Below are positions 34,133 through 43,606 of a stretch of DNA of 64,000 nucleotides, one piece after another (position 1 is the stretch's first letter; each line of letters opens with the position of its first letter). The stretch covers positions 106,282,185 to 106,346,184 of the forward strand of contig OX352773.1 in the NCBI GenBank assembly GCA_947095535.1, written 5' to 3'. Both the position numbers and the translations under genes were made by a program. Below the pieces are notes generated by a model. It saw nothing but the letters and a program-made list of their open reading frames with translations, did no database searches and had not been told where the DNA came from. The stretch is from Poecilobothrus nobilitatus (Eukaryota > Arthropoda > Insecta > Diptera > Dolichopodidae).

Positions 34133-34711
34133 AGCAAAATTATCAGTAAATAAAACATAATAAAACAAAAATAATGTTTTTTATTATTAGTCTAGCTTTA
34201 TTAAAACTAACCTACATTAATAATTTTGTTCAAGTTCAAGGTTATTTCTTTCTTTCTATTTGAATAAAAAGATAAAACATAAAACTATCTGATAAAGAAT
34301 ACTTAGAATTTAGTTGTAATACAAGAAATTTAAAGAAAAATTAGAATTAGAAATATTATATAGGTATACATTTATTATGATGATGATGATGAGCCTTGAA
34401 AATCTATAAAAGCAGAATAGATTTACGAAATATTTTTTTTTTTTTTTATTTTTATTTATTTTATTTATTTTTATTTAAATCTTCATTACATTATAAATTA
34501 TTTTTACAATTTTCTTCTAAATCTAGGTTTAATTCTTACGACTACAAAATATAATTTATAAAAGGAAAACAGAAAATTTAAATATTATTTATACGGTAGT
34601 GGATAAACCACTAGTGTTGTATAATTGATACGTTAAATTATAAAAAAAAAATTTAAAAAAATAAACTTGTTAATGTGGGGTTGAAATTTTGTATGAAACT
34701 AATTATTATTT

Positions 34712-35440
34712 TTATTTTTTTTTTTTTTTTTTTTTTTGTTTTTTTTACAATTTCAATTAATAAATTGTTTTAAAATTTTACAGTTTAATTAAATTTTATT
34801 TTGCATTTTACATCATAATTAATTAGTAATTATTTAATAGTACAACTACAACAAGGATACATAGAACAGCAAATGTAATTTAGTATAAATTGTGTTAAAT
34901 TATTTTTTAATAAAGTTTTATAATCGCAGCTAAAGTATTTCATTGCAATACGTTCTTTAAAAGTCGAAGTCGGTTCGATTTCAGTAATTCTTTTTATATG
35001 CATATCGATAATAAATTTTGGAATATTTAGCAGGGAAGGGTTAATTTTGTTATAAATTTCGTGCAGAACAATCCATTTAAAATCAGATATTTCTGATGAA
35101 GAAAATTCTTGTCTATAGTTAAAAGGTACAGTGTTATAGCTTTTTGATACATTGCATTGAGCTGGAATGTCTAAAACATTAGATAGGGAAGTTTTTGCAT
35201 CCTTTACATTAATAAGTAAATCCATTAATTCACAGCAGGACTTAGAACGATATAGAGAAGTGCTGTAGAAGAGAACATCATCAGCTTTAAGATCTGGTCT
35301 GATATCTACTACCGATTTTCCGTGAATATATATAGATTTAACAAAATTCTTTTCGAAAGCAACTGAAATTTCATTCCTACAATTGAGCTTACTATTTTTC
35401 TCTACTTCATGCAACTCTAAAATTAAAGTAAATTTAAAAA
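34712..35440 (-). mobile_element. Possible processed retrocopy with poly-A tail
   Basis: A long T-run at 34715-34740 on + reads as a poly-A tail on -. An AATAAA-type signal lies about 60 bases before it (near 34796-34801), and the open frame at 34830-35414 lies upstream. This order (ORF, short 3' UTR, AATAAA, poly-A) fits an mRNA copy inserted by a LINE. Its 5' limit near 35440 abuts the LINE fragment. No TSD was established, so it could also be part of a LINE. Confidence 0.35.
34830..35414 (-). CDS. Unrecognised protein, 194 aa
   Basis: Open for 194 codons, starting M-H-E-V-E-K-N. No signal peptide or membrane helix is evident. The C-terminal third is rich in Lys, Thr and Cys and ends with a Cys-containing tail (I-C-C-S-M-Y-P-C-C-S-C). 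A segment like F-K-W-I-V-L-H-E-I-Y-N-K-I-N-P looks like part of a small helical domain, but I cannot name it. It is not a standard Polinton gene. It may be a host-derived retrocopy or the end of a foreign gene. The methionine may not be the original start. Confidence 0.35.
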   Translation of the reverse strand: MHEVEKNSKLNCRNEISVAFEKNFVKSIYIHGKSVVDIRPDLKADDVLFYSTSLYRSKSCCELMDLLINVKDAKTSLSNVLDIPAQCNVSKSYNTVPFNYRQEFSSSEISDFKWIVLHEIYNKINPSLLNIPKFIIDMHIKRITEIEPTSTFKERIAMKYFSCDYKTLLKNNLTQFILNYICCSMYPCCSCTIK

Positions 35441-35444
35441 AAAA

Positions 35445-36560
35445 ATGTTATTTTAAGTATAAAAAAAAGAAGAAAAAGTTTATTTGTTTGTTTGTTTATT
35501 TATTAAAAATTGTAACTATTGCAATTAAAATACTTTAAAGCTCTCACTACATATTTCTAAGTAAGAGATAGGTGAGAACTTTCAGGGTATTTTAATTTAC
35601 ATTTTCTAAATCAAGATAATTAATTGATAATAACCATAATTTACATAATTTTGAATATCTTGATAATACTGTTATTTCCTTTATATGATTTGGAAGTTTG
35701 TTAAAATATTTAGGAGCTAAGCTGTCAAAAAATTTTTTATAGTGAGTTTTTGAGCCAAAAGGAATGCAAGCTAAATTTAACTTATTAATTCTTAGGTTAT
35801 ATTGATTATTGTTTCTTAATTGTAAAAAGTTATCCATTTTAAAAAATTTGATCAGACATTTATGGGCATATATGTGGCGTACCGGAAGTATATTTGAGTC
35901 TTGAAATAAAGGCCAGCAACTGAATCTCCTGTTTTTAGAATAAATAATCCTAATTGTACATTTTTGCGCTATAAAAACTGGTTCGATTGAATTAAAATAG
36001 GTACCACCCCAACTTGCAATGCCATACTGTAACTTGGAATGCACTACAGCATAGTAAAATTTTAGTAAAAGTGTTTTAGAGCAAAAGTTTTTTAGTAGAT
36101 AGAATTTTCGGATGCAAAGCAACATGTATTTATGTAACTGATTTAGATGTAACTTCCAGTTTAGATTGTTATCAATAATTAATCCTAAATATTTATAATT
36201 GTCAACAGTTTCAATTTCAAAACAATTTGCTGAACAACAACGAATTTGATTTGAAGAGCCAGCGCAGTTTTCACACACTATCTTTTTACAGTTTGCTGCA
36301 TGAAATTTAAGCTTTATAGGCTCAAAGCAACGTTTTTTTAAATTAAATACTACTAGTTTTGTTTTATTGCTTATGATAAGTTTATGATCCATGAACCAAT
36401 TTCTCAGCAAATTTAAATCAGAGTTTAGACTTTCCTTTAGACAATTTATGTTTTTTTCGCTATAAGAAAGAGAGCAGTCGTCTGCAAAACCAGTAATATT
36501 TCCTTTAAATGATAGAGCAAATAAAGAATTAATATAAATTAGGAATAACAAAGGTCCTAT
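35445..36560 (-). mobile_element. 5'-truncated LINE inserted in the Polinton
   Basis: On - it starts abruptly at a G-P-L-L-F-L-I-Y-I-N motif (near 36555) and runs through the RT palm and thumb to a stop at 35592. A short 3' UTR and an AATAAACAAACAAACAAATA tail near 35475-35500 follow. 5' truncation is usual for LINE insertions. It sits directly before the start codon of the capsid-type gene at 36577, so it probably separated that gene from its promoter. Confidence 0.8.
35592..36555 (-). pseudogene. LINE RT C-terminal part (palm motif C and thumb)
   Basis: RT fragment with G-P-L-L-F-L-I-Y-I-N, motif C G-F-A-D-D-C-S, Y-K-Y-L-G-L-I-I-D-N-N-L-N-W-K and L-Q-Y-G-I-A-S-W-G-G-T-Y. These are all family-typical, in one open frame to the stop. 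A short Cys-rich insertion lies between the YADD-like motif and the Y-L-G-L motif (C-K-K-I-V-C-E-N-C-A-G, then C-C-S). Sequence upstream of the G-P-L-L motif in the open frame (to 36623) belongs to the Polinton side of the junction, not the LINE. It cannot be active because fingers, motif A and endonuclease are absent. Confidence 0.85.
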
Positions 36561-36576
36561 TATTTCAATTAAAGAA

Positions 36577-37275
36577 ATGTCAATAACATTAACTTTAAAC
36601 GGAAACTGTTCCATATTAACCACTAATTATTTTCCTCCTATAGACCTAAAGTGGGAAGAATATACATGTGGTTTAGTAGATTTTCAAACATATAATTCAA
36701 TACCGAATATAGATGAGGGAAATAATAGATTTATTATTGATAGTAAATCCATCATTCTTCCCACAGGTTCATATGAAATTGAAGATATTGAAGCATTTAT
36801 CAGAAAAAAATTGAATATTGTTAAAACAGACAATGATAAGTTAATTATAAGACCTAATAATAATACTTTAAAATGTGAAATTTTTGCTGATAAGGAAATT
36901 GATTTCGAAAGAGAAGATACTATTGGAAGATTATTAGGTTTTAGCAGAAAAAAATTATTACCAAACAAATGGCATACTTCAGATCTTTTTGTTGATATTA
37001 ATAAAATAAACATAATAAGAGTGGAATGTAATATTATTTCCGGAACTTATATTAATGGAGCAGAAGCTCACATTTTATATGAATTCTCTAATAATGTTAG
37101 TCCTGGCTATAAAATAATTGAAGTTCCTAATAATGTAATTTATTTACCAGTAACCGTTAATCAGATAAGTTCTATTACTATAAAACTGCTTGACCAGAAC
37201 GGTAATTTAGTTAATTTTCGTGGAGAAACAATAACAATTAGATTGCATTTAAAGCCTCAAAATGCTAAAATTTAA
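36577..37275 (+). CDS. Polinton capsid-type protein, 232 aa (candidate minor capsid/penton)
   Basis: Intact frame with ATG at 36577. It is beta-rich, with conserved-looking blocks C-G-L-V-D-F-Q-T-Y-N-S-I-P-N-I, P-T-G-S-Y-E-I-E-D-I-E, G-R-L-L-G-F and F-R-G-E-T-I-T-I-R-L. I recall these blocks from repetitive insect and Hydra proteins located beside Polinton-type genes. The size and beta-rich character suit a single-jelly-roll minor capsid (penton) protein, but that function is inference. It overlaps the next small ORF by 14 bases and is followed closely by the major-capsid-like gene, suggesting one expression unit. A LINE insertion ends just before its start. Confidence 0.6.
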   Translation: MSITLTLNGNCSILTTNYFPPIDLKWEEYTCGLVDFQTYNSIPNIDEGNNRFIIDSKSIILPTGSYEIEDIEAFIRKKLNIVKTDNDKLIIRPNNNTLKCEIFADKEIDFEREDTIGRLLGFSRKKLLPNKWHTSDLFVDINKINIIRVECNIISGTYINGAEAHILYEFSNNVSPGYKIIEVPNNVIYLPVTVNQISSITIKLLDQNGNLVNFRGETITIRLHLKPQNAKI

Positions 37276-37453
37276 TCAAAATCCATCTCATCAATTCTAT
37301 GTACCTTCACAGAATATGAAACAACAGTTTAATCAATCAAAGTTATTCAAAGGAGTAGGAGGTGGCTATCAATACTTAGAACATAAAAAACGATTATCAT
37401 TTGAGAACAAAGAATACCTAAAATCTCTTGGGTATTTACTAAAAGCAAATTAA
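37262..37453 (+). CDS. Small conserved-looking Polinton protein, 63 aa
   Basis: ATG at 37262 inside the end of the preceding gene, and a stop at 37451-37453, one base before the next ATG at 37455. Features: Q-N-M-K-Q-Q-F-N near the start, a G-V-G-G-G-Y-Q-Y-L-E-H-K-K-R-L-S motif and a hydrophobic C-terminus (S-L-G-Y-L-L). Such tightly packed genes are typical of virus-like units. Function unknown; it may be a capsid cement or assembly peptide (inference). Confidence 0.5.
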   Translation: MLKFNQNPSHQFYVPSQNMKQQFNQSKLFKGVGGGYQYLEHKKRLSFENKEYLKSLGYLLKAN

Positions 37454-37454
37454 A

Positions 37455-38603
37455 ATGGAGCTTTTTAATGATCCTGTTTTTAATGAAACTATAACTAGTG
37501 CTCAATGGCATTCATATTCACCATACACAAGTTCATTTGGATTAAGTGATATCATTAAAATACAAATACAAAATCAGAATTTATATATATTACCTACAAC
37601 AAGTCTAATTTATATAGAAGGATATACATCAAAACATGATGGATCAGCTGTTACACATACTAAACTAGTTAATAATGCTATACCATTTCTATTTGATGAA
37701 ATTCGTTATGAACTTAATGGTAAAGAAATTGATCATAATCGTAATGTTGGGATAACTTCAACATTAAAAAATTATATTTCACTCAATCAAAATGCAAGTA
37801 CCGCTTTATGTATACCTTTAAAGAGATTATTAGGATTTGCAGAAGATTATAAAAATATTATTCCAAATGCAAAACATGAATTGATATTAACTCGCTCTTG
37901 ATTAAATGATAATTTATTATTATGTAATACTACTAATGCTGCTATTGAAAAACCGAAAATTCTTATCACAAAAATATATTGGAAGGTTCAACATATTGAC
38001 TTAGCTGATAATCTTAAATTAAATTTATACAAAAGTATTGAAAATGGTTCGGTTATGAAAATTCCTTTTAGAAATTGGGAATTACATGAGTATCCTACAT
38101 TACCAGCAGGAACTACACATCATATTTGGAATGTTAAAACAGCTTCACAATTTGAAAAACCTCGGTTTATTATTTTTACTTTACAAACTGATAAACAAAA
38201 TAAAATTGATGAAGATCCATCAAAATTTAATTATTGTGATATTGAAAATATAAAAGTATATTTAAATTCTAAATCATATCCATATGAAGATATGAATTTA
38301 GATTTTGGTAAAAATCGTTATGCATTAGCATATGAAGCATATTCGAATTTTAGAAGCTTCTATTATAATAACTCAATATCAGAATCTTTAGTTTCATGGG
38401 ACAATTTTAAAGATGATTCTCCAATCTTCATAATTGATACTCGTTATCAAGATGATAATTTTAAAATGGGTCCAGTTGATGTCAAAATTGAATTAAAGAC
38501 TTTAAAAAAAATTCCAGATAATACTACAGCTTATTGTCTTATTTTGCATGACCGCTTAGTGGAATTTAAACCGTTAACAGGTGAAGTTAATAAAATTATC
38601 TAA
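37455..38603 (+). pseudogene. Candidate major capsid protein (double jelly-roll), one in-frame stop
   Basis: A frame of about 380 codons interrupted once by TGA at 37899-37901; the same frame is open on both sides. The N-terminal half has F-L-F-D-E-I-R-Y-E-L-N-G-K-E-I-D-H-N-R-N and R-L-L-G-F-A-E-D-Y, and the C-terminal half M-K-I-P-F-R-N-W-E-L-H-E-Y-P and P-V-D-V-K-I-E-L. The predicted beta content and place next to the minor capsid gene, with ATPase and protease in the same element, make it the likely shell protein. The homology itself is recalled from insect Polinton-like repeats and needs a structure-based search. The second half alone (from 38055) begins with an internal Met. Confidence 0.6.
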
Positions 38604-38774
38604 ATATATGAATCAAAATAAAATTAATAAACTTAGAATCTTGCTGTGTTATTAAAATTCCTCCATTTTATTGTTAACATATTTTTTATGATTGGATTAC
38701 ATTGTATAAGTTTTAATTTACAAATTTTATAAATATATTAAATTTAATCAATTAAATTCTTCTGAAACATAAAA
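38604..38774. promoter_or_regulatory. Intergenic spacer after capsid gene
   Basis: About 170 bases, A+T rich, with no distinct motif beyond poly-A-like AATAAA sequences (near 38626). Possibly the transcript end of the capsid unit; this is inference. Confidence 0.25.
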
Positions 38775-39316
38775 ATGGAATATGCAATAATTGATATACA
38801 AGGTTTTCGAGATAATAATAATAAATTCATTTTAAAAGAAATCGCTATTATTTCATAAAATGATGAAATTCAACATTTTATAATAAAACCACCTTATGGT
38901 TACCATTATTTAGACACAAAAGCAAAATATACAAACAAATAGCTCACTAAAAATCATCACGGCTTACAATGGTCGGATGGTAAAACACATTTTTGTGATG
39001 TCATCAATTTTATAAAAATTTTTATATCTAATCAAACAAAAATTTATGTAAAAGGAGAAGAAAAACAATCTTGGGTTATTAACATATTGAAAAATAATAA
39101 TGTTTTGGATTTGAATAATCGTGATTCTACATGTTTAAAAATATTGAAGAATCAACAAATTCATTGTTCTAAAAGATGTTCTTTATTGGTAACCATATTG
39201 GTGTGTGTGCTTTGGAAAATGTTTACTTGTTAAAATTTGCTGATTTAGGTAATTCAAAAGTATTTAAGAAGAGAAATTATTTGAAACATATTTATTTCAC
39301 TTTTGGTTATCGATAG
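38775..39316 (+). pseudogene. Exonuclease-like (RNase H fold candidate) protein, broken
   Basis: Starts at ATG 38775 and reads M-E-Y-A-I-I-D-I-Q-G-F, a beta strand ending in an Asp as in DEDD-type 3'-5' exonucleases. Then F-I-L-K-E-I-A-I-I, H-H-G-L-Q-W-S-D-G, I-Y-V-K-G-E-E-K and, in a shifted frame, H-I-G-V-C-A-L-E-N-V. Stops occur at 38856-38858 and 38940-38942, and a frameshift near 39180 moves the end to 39314-39316. I recall a repetitive insect family with these blocks. An exonuclease or RNase T-like fold is plausible but not proven. It lies in the Polinton + strand gene run. Confidence 0.45.
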
Positions 39317-39344
39317 TTTTAATTAAATAATTTAAAAAATTAAT

Positions 39345-39506
39345 ATGGATAAAATACAAAAGGCCTTTAATAAAAATCAGTCTTCAAAAGATTATGAAAG
39401 ATTAAAGGATACTTCAACGGAATCTTCAAAGAAATGGGGGGAAGAAATGAGAAGTCAATATCATAAAAAGAAAATTAGTGAGCAGTATCAAAAACAACCT
39501 AAATAG
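39345..39506 (+). CDS. Small basic hydrophilic protein, 53 aa
   Basis: ATG at 39345, stop at 39504-39506. Very rich in Lys, Gln, Ser and Glu, with no hydrophobic core, probably a disordered or helical peptide. It follows the exonuclease-like relic in the same direction. It may be a real small Polinton gene or a chance frame. Function unknown. Confidence 0.35.
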   Translation: MDKIQKAFNKNQSSKDYERLKDTSTESSKKWGEEMRSQYHKKKISEQYQKQPK

Positions 39507-39624
39507 CTGAAATAAAATAAATAAAAATATAAAATTGTTAAAAATAAAAAACTAAATTAAAATTAAATGTTTATCTTTTATTTATTTAAAAAATTTAACA
39601 TATGTGTATATATATATTATATAT

Positions 39625-39966
39625 TTATTCCATTTCTATAGAGGAATCATCATCTTCATCATAGAATTCTTCAATTTCTGCTCTACTGAATTTAATTTTA
39701 TGTGTTGGACCACATTCACCTTCATTTATAACCACGTAATTTCCATTATCCAATCTCCTCATTTCCTTTTCTGTTAACTTGTTATATCTTATGGGTAGGA
39801 ATATTTTAAACTTTTTAGTCGTTAAAATTATTCTTTCCCCATATTTAGTAGGAATTTTATTCAAGTTAATAATTTTATAACTTTTATTTTGTTTCATTTC
39901 AGAAACTTTTATAGTTTTAATGATACAATTAAATTTATTATTTATGTCATCAATAAATGTATCCAT
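39625..39966 (-). CDS. Conserved-looking 113 aa Polinton protein
   Basis: Intact frame with ATG at 39966. It contains I-P-T-K-Y-G-E-R-I-I-L-T followed by F-L-P-I-R-Y-N-K-L-T, a beta-strand pattern I recall from short repetitive insect proteins found near Polinton genes. It ends in an acidic tail (Y-D-E-D-D-D-S-S-I-E-M-E). An OB-fold nucleic-acid-binding role is a guess from the strand pattern and acidic tail, as in ssDNA-binding proteins. It is on the same strand as the DNA polymerase and opposite to the capsid genes, which suits a replication function. Confidence 0.5.
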   Translation of the reverse strand: MDTFIDDINNKFNCIIKTIKVSEMKQNKSYKIINLNKIPTKYGERIILTTKKFKIFLPIRYNKLTEKEMRRLDNGNYVVINEGECGPTHKIKFSRAEIEEFYDEDDDSSIEME

Positions 39967-40478
39967 TTTTTATTTTTTTAAATTTTTTAAATTTTAAATT
40001 TAAATTTAAAAGTCTAGTTCGGTTGGCTGTTGAATTAAAACTAAATAAAGAAATTAAGTTATCATAATATTTAATCTGTAAATGACAGACATTTAAAACC
40101 CTTTTACTCAATGATTTACCAACCAACTTTCATTTTTTTAAATGATAAATATTCAGTACAGCCATCTTACAAAATTAATATTTTTCCAAAATTTTCTGAT
40201 TTTCATTAATAATTTTCCATTTTTGTGGAATTTTTTCCAATAATTTTCCAACCCATGTAAAGTATATACATATGTATCATATAATATGTATAATCTATAC
40301 CTATAATATACATATTCAAAAACGACGCTCTTTTATTCCGTTGAATTTTAAATTTTGTTTTGTTGTTTTTGCTTTTTGTTTTTTTCTAAAAACATAAAAA
40401 ACAATTTTAAAATATAGTTTGCATGGTGGGAAATAGAAATTTCACAATATAATTGAATATAAACGTCAAAACTTCAGT

Positions 40479-40553
40479 GGGGAGTTTGGTGCAGTGGTGG
40501 AGTGGCCGCTTCTTAAACTTTAGAAGTCTTTAGTTTGCAGGTTCGATTCTATT
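40479..40553 (+). other. tRNA-like block (Pol III A/B boxes), unit 1
   Basis: A box TGGTGCAGTGG at 40487-40497 and B box GGTTCGATTCT at 40540-40550 (one change from consensus), with a CTTCT/AGAAG hairpin between them in the anticodon-arm position. It is probably a tRNA-derived SINE head or tRNA relic, not a functional tRNA. Confidence 0.55.
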
Positions 40554-40959
40554 TTTTTATTTCTAATATTTTAAACGAAATAAATTCTTACATATCATAA
40601 TATTTAATCTGTAAATGACAGACATTTAAAACCCTTCTACTCAATCATTTACCAACCAACTTTCATTTTTTTCTTTTTAAATGATAAGTATTCAGTACAG
40701 CCATCTTACAAAATTAATATTTTTCCAAAATTCTCTGATTTTCATTAATAATTTTCCATTTTTATAAAAATCCCATGTAAAGTATATACATATGTATCAT
40801 ATAATATGTATAATCTATACCTATAATATACATATTCAAAAACGACGGTCTTTGATTCCGTTAAATTTCTTTTTCTTTTCGATTAAAAATTTTAAAATAT
40901 TGGTTGTACGGTAGGAGTAGGAATTTCACAATATAACTGAATATAAACATTACAATTTC

Positions 40960-41035
40960 AGTTTAGTGTTTAGTACAGCGGTAGAGTGTGGAGTTATTAA
41001 TAGTTGCTTTTTGATTTTGCAAGTTCGATTCAGTT
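40960..41035 (+). other. tRNA-like block, unit 2
   Basis: A box TAGTACAGCGG at 40971-40981 and a weaker B box AGTTCGATTCA at 41022-41032. The anticodon-arm pairing is poorer than in unit 1. Confidence 0.45.
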
Positions 41036-41155
41036 CTGTTTTTTTTTTTTGTTTTTTAAACGAAATAAATTCTTACATATCATAATATCATCATAATATT
41101 TAATCTGTATTAATAGATATTTAAAACCCTTTTACTCAATGATTTACCATCTTAG

Positions 41156-41930
41156 GCTTCCTATAATATATACATATATAATAGGTATATATTGAGTTTC
41201 CAATACTCAATAAATCAAGGGCAACTTCTAAAAGATAATAATAATCGTGTTTTTACAAAAAATATGATTTGCAAAGAAATTTTAAATTCATAAAGGCTTT
41301 AATTATTGAAAATTGTATTTTTACATTTTAAATAAAATCATAAAGAAACTATACTGTATATATTGTATTGTAATTGCTAATTAAAACACCTCGAATTTCG
41401 AGGGGCGGGCGAATACTAGTACTATTTTGATTAGAATAACTGAATTTAAATAGAAGGATGTATGTGGTTTTATAGTATGCTAATATTTTAATGAAAATTT
41501 AAAGCAATTGTTAGAATTGTGAATTCAATGCAAAAAAATATATATTTTGAATTTGTTTATGAAGATTATAAAATTTAAATTAACTAGAAAGTTTGTTTTC
41601 ATACCACAATTGTTTGCAAGTTCATGTTAAAACCTAAATTTATTATAGAATGTTTGCGGTTAAACAATTTTTATCAAATAATTATGTTTACAGTTATATA
41701 TAAATATAAATATATATTATGTTTACAGTTATATATAATTGAAAATTTCTCAAAGGCTAATTATTGTAAAGTATTTTAATATTTGAAATCTTGAAATCTT
41801 TGTCCAAAACTTTTTAATTTAAATTGTTTTATCATAGCTACTAATTTATTATGAGCATGCTTCAGTTAGAAAGTATCAATTGTGTTTGATTGTCTTATAT
41901 TTTAAATTTTTATTTATTATTTTTGAAAAA
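41156..41930. other. A+T-rich spacer
   Basis: No gene recognised. It contains a short GC-rich near-palindrome, CCTCGAATTTCGAGG, around 41390-41404. A repeated 'ATTATGTTTACAGTTATATATAA' type stretch occurs twice near 41682-41740 as a short direct repeat. Confidence 0.45.
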
Positions 41931-42194
41931 ATGCCAAGCAATATTGAAATTATGAAAATGGGACATTCATGTTATGGATTTCCTTGCAACTATCAAATAC
42001 TAGAGTGCTCACAATTTGGAAAACCGTGTTGTGTGGTTTATAGACTCTTCGATTTGAGAGTATCTATATTTAATTGCAGCTATGAATTTGCGGAAGCTTG
42101 CATCTTAAATCCGCAAGAAATGGTATTTTGTTTTCATTGTTTTTTACGTAAAAACGAAGAAGCACAACGTCACAACAACAAATCTTGCGCTTGA
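41931..42194 (+). CDS. Cysteine-rich small protein, 87 aa, unrecognised
   Basis: The first ATG in this frame is at 41931. Eleven Cys in 87 residues, spaced as S-C, P-C, E-C, P-C-C, N-C, A-C, F-C-F-H-C and a final S-C. A F-C-F-H-C then H-N-N motif could form one zinc site. No signal peptide is evident. Out-of-frame sequence after the stop still looks codon-like (F-D-S-V-A-E-A-K-D-F-I), so the gene may be truncated by a frameshift. I do not recognise the family, and it is not a standard Polinton gene. Confidence 0.35.
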   Translation: MPSNIEIMKMGHSCYGFPCNYQILECSQFGKPCCVVYRLFDLRVSIFNCSYEFAEACILNPQEMVFCFHCFLRKNEEAQRHNNKSCA

Positions 42195-42821
42195 AGTTTT
42201 AAGTTGTTGTATCATACTGCCGGCTTTGATTCTGTAGCTGAAGCCAAAGATTTTATTGAAAACATGGGACCTCTATGTATATAAGTTGTGGTGTAACAAA
42301 AAATTACTGCAAAATCTTGCTAACAAATGAATTTGAGGAAAAAGCTGCAGAAATCAGAAACGGTTTGAAGCGAAATTTTTGTTAAATAAATGTACTTTTT
42401 TTATTAGATATAAATAAAAAATAATGATATACTTAATAATATTGTTCTTTTTATTCAATTAATTTCAAACTTAATCTTAACATTTTCAGATACAAAAAAA
42501 TTAAAATATAAATTTTTTATATACTTATATTAATTAACATTATAACTATAATATATGTAAAGCCCGCAAATTAATTTAATATATTATTTTTTTAATTTAA
42601 TTAATAAATTTACATTACATGAGAGCCGAGAGTAATAATTAATTTTGAAAAGATTTAAAATTAATATATTACATTGCAGTTTAATTGACTACAATTACAT
42701 TATTTTTATATAAATATTATATCTTATAATTTTTATATTTATATTTTAATTATAAATTATCAATAAAACTAACTGACTGCGATTATATGTATGTATGAGA
42801 TATTTTTTAAAATTTTTTATT
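42195..42821. other. A+T-rich spacer downstream of polymerase gene
   Basis: No gene recognised. It lies between the Cys-rich ORF (+) and the end of the DNA polymerase (-), and probably includes the polymerase 3' flank. Confidence 0.45.
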
Positions 42822-43580
42822 TCATTCTTTTATAGAATAATGATTCCAAGGTAAAGTACTAATTCCATCATTTAATATAAATTTCTTATCATCTAGATAA
42901 CTCAATGATATCTTATTTACATTTTGTGTGTATATAGTATGATTCTTACTTCTAAAAGTTAACATATTTTTCATTAAAATTTCTTTTCTATATAAACAGT
43001 TTCTATAATCATCGATAGTGAAATCTTTAACAATACATTTCTTAACACTTTCAGCTTTATTTATTTTTTTATTTTCAATATCAATTGAATACATGTTAGA
43101 TCTTAATCCTATAAATTCTTTAATGATTCGTCCATTACACTCATCCTTCATCATGCCAAGTACCTTTTTATTTTTTCTAGGAATATTATAAGGATTATCA
43201 ATAGAATATTCTGAAGTATCAAAGAAATTTTATATGTCAGGTAATATATCCGTATAAAAATCTTTTATTTTTATAGTATAAATGAAAGAGTCTGTATCCA
43301 TATAATTTAGAGAAATATTATCATATTTTGGTTTGATATAGCTATAATGAAAATCATACATTCTTAACTTAAATAATTCTAAAACCGTAAAACCAGCATA
43401 TAATGGTTTATTATAATATGTGCTTACTCTACTCATTTGAATAGCAACCATATTCTTTGTAAAATGTGTTAAACTATGAAAATTTGATCTTGAAGTTAAT
43501 GCACGCACTCCTAAACATCTACCTTGACTTTCCCAAGAATTTACAATTTTAACATTTACTCTCTTATCAACATTTTCCAT
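42822..43580 (-). pseudogene. pPolB C-terminal part (palm motif C, thumb)
   Basis: Third part of the protein-primed DNA polymerase, in a different frame from the upstream part. Motif B remnants (N-N-A-T-F-G-K-T-M-E-N type) lie right at the frameshift near 43600. The motif C strand L-N-Y-M-D-T-D-S-F-I-Y has Asp residues at about 95 and 97 of the first piece. A stop at 43230-43232 separates the last piece (43154-42822: M-M-K-D-E-C-N-G-R-I-I, G-L-R-S-N-M-Y), a block typical of the pPolB C-terminus. Catalytic residues are conserved, but the gene cannot make a full enzyme. Confidence 0.8.
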
Positions 43581-43606
43581 TGTTTTACCAAAAGTTGCGT
43601 TATTTA

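Larger units (their letters stand above)
31121..34489. repeat. 3369 bp tandem duplication, copy 2
   Basis: Second copy of 27752-31120, containing a further partial TIR segment and duplicate 102-residue, ATPase, PLA2 and protease genes. Unless it is an assembly artefact, the near-perfect identity means a recent event. Confidence 0.92.
40063..41155. repeat. 0.5 kb tandem repeat with tRNA-like boxes (about 2.2 copies)
   Basis: The segment starting CATAATATTTAATCTGT recurs at 40063, 40597 and 41092 (spacing 534 and 495), the last copy being short. Each full unit ends with a tRNA-like block carrying A and B boxes. Units are clearly diverged, so the array is older than the 3369 bp duplication. It is an insert of non-Polinton origin or a local expansion; which one is unknown. 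Confidence 0.85.

Noticed and set aside
36684..37013. 109-codon frame on - inside the capsid-type gene
   Set aside because: Antisense shadow of 36577-37275.
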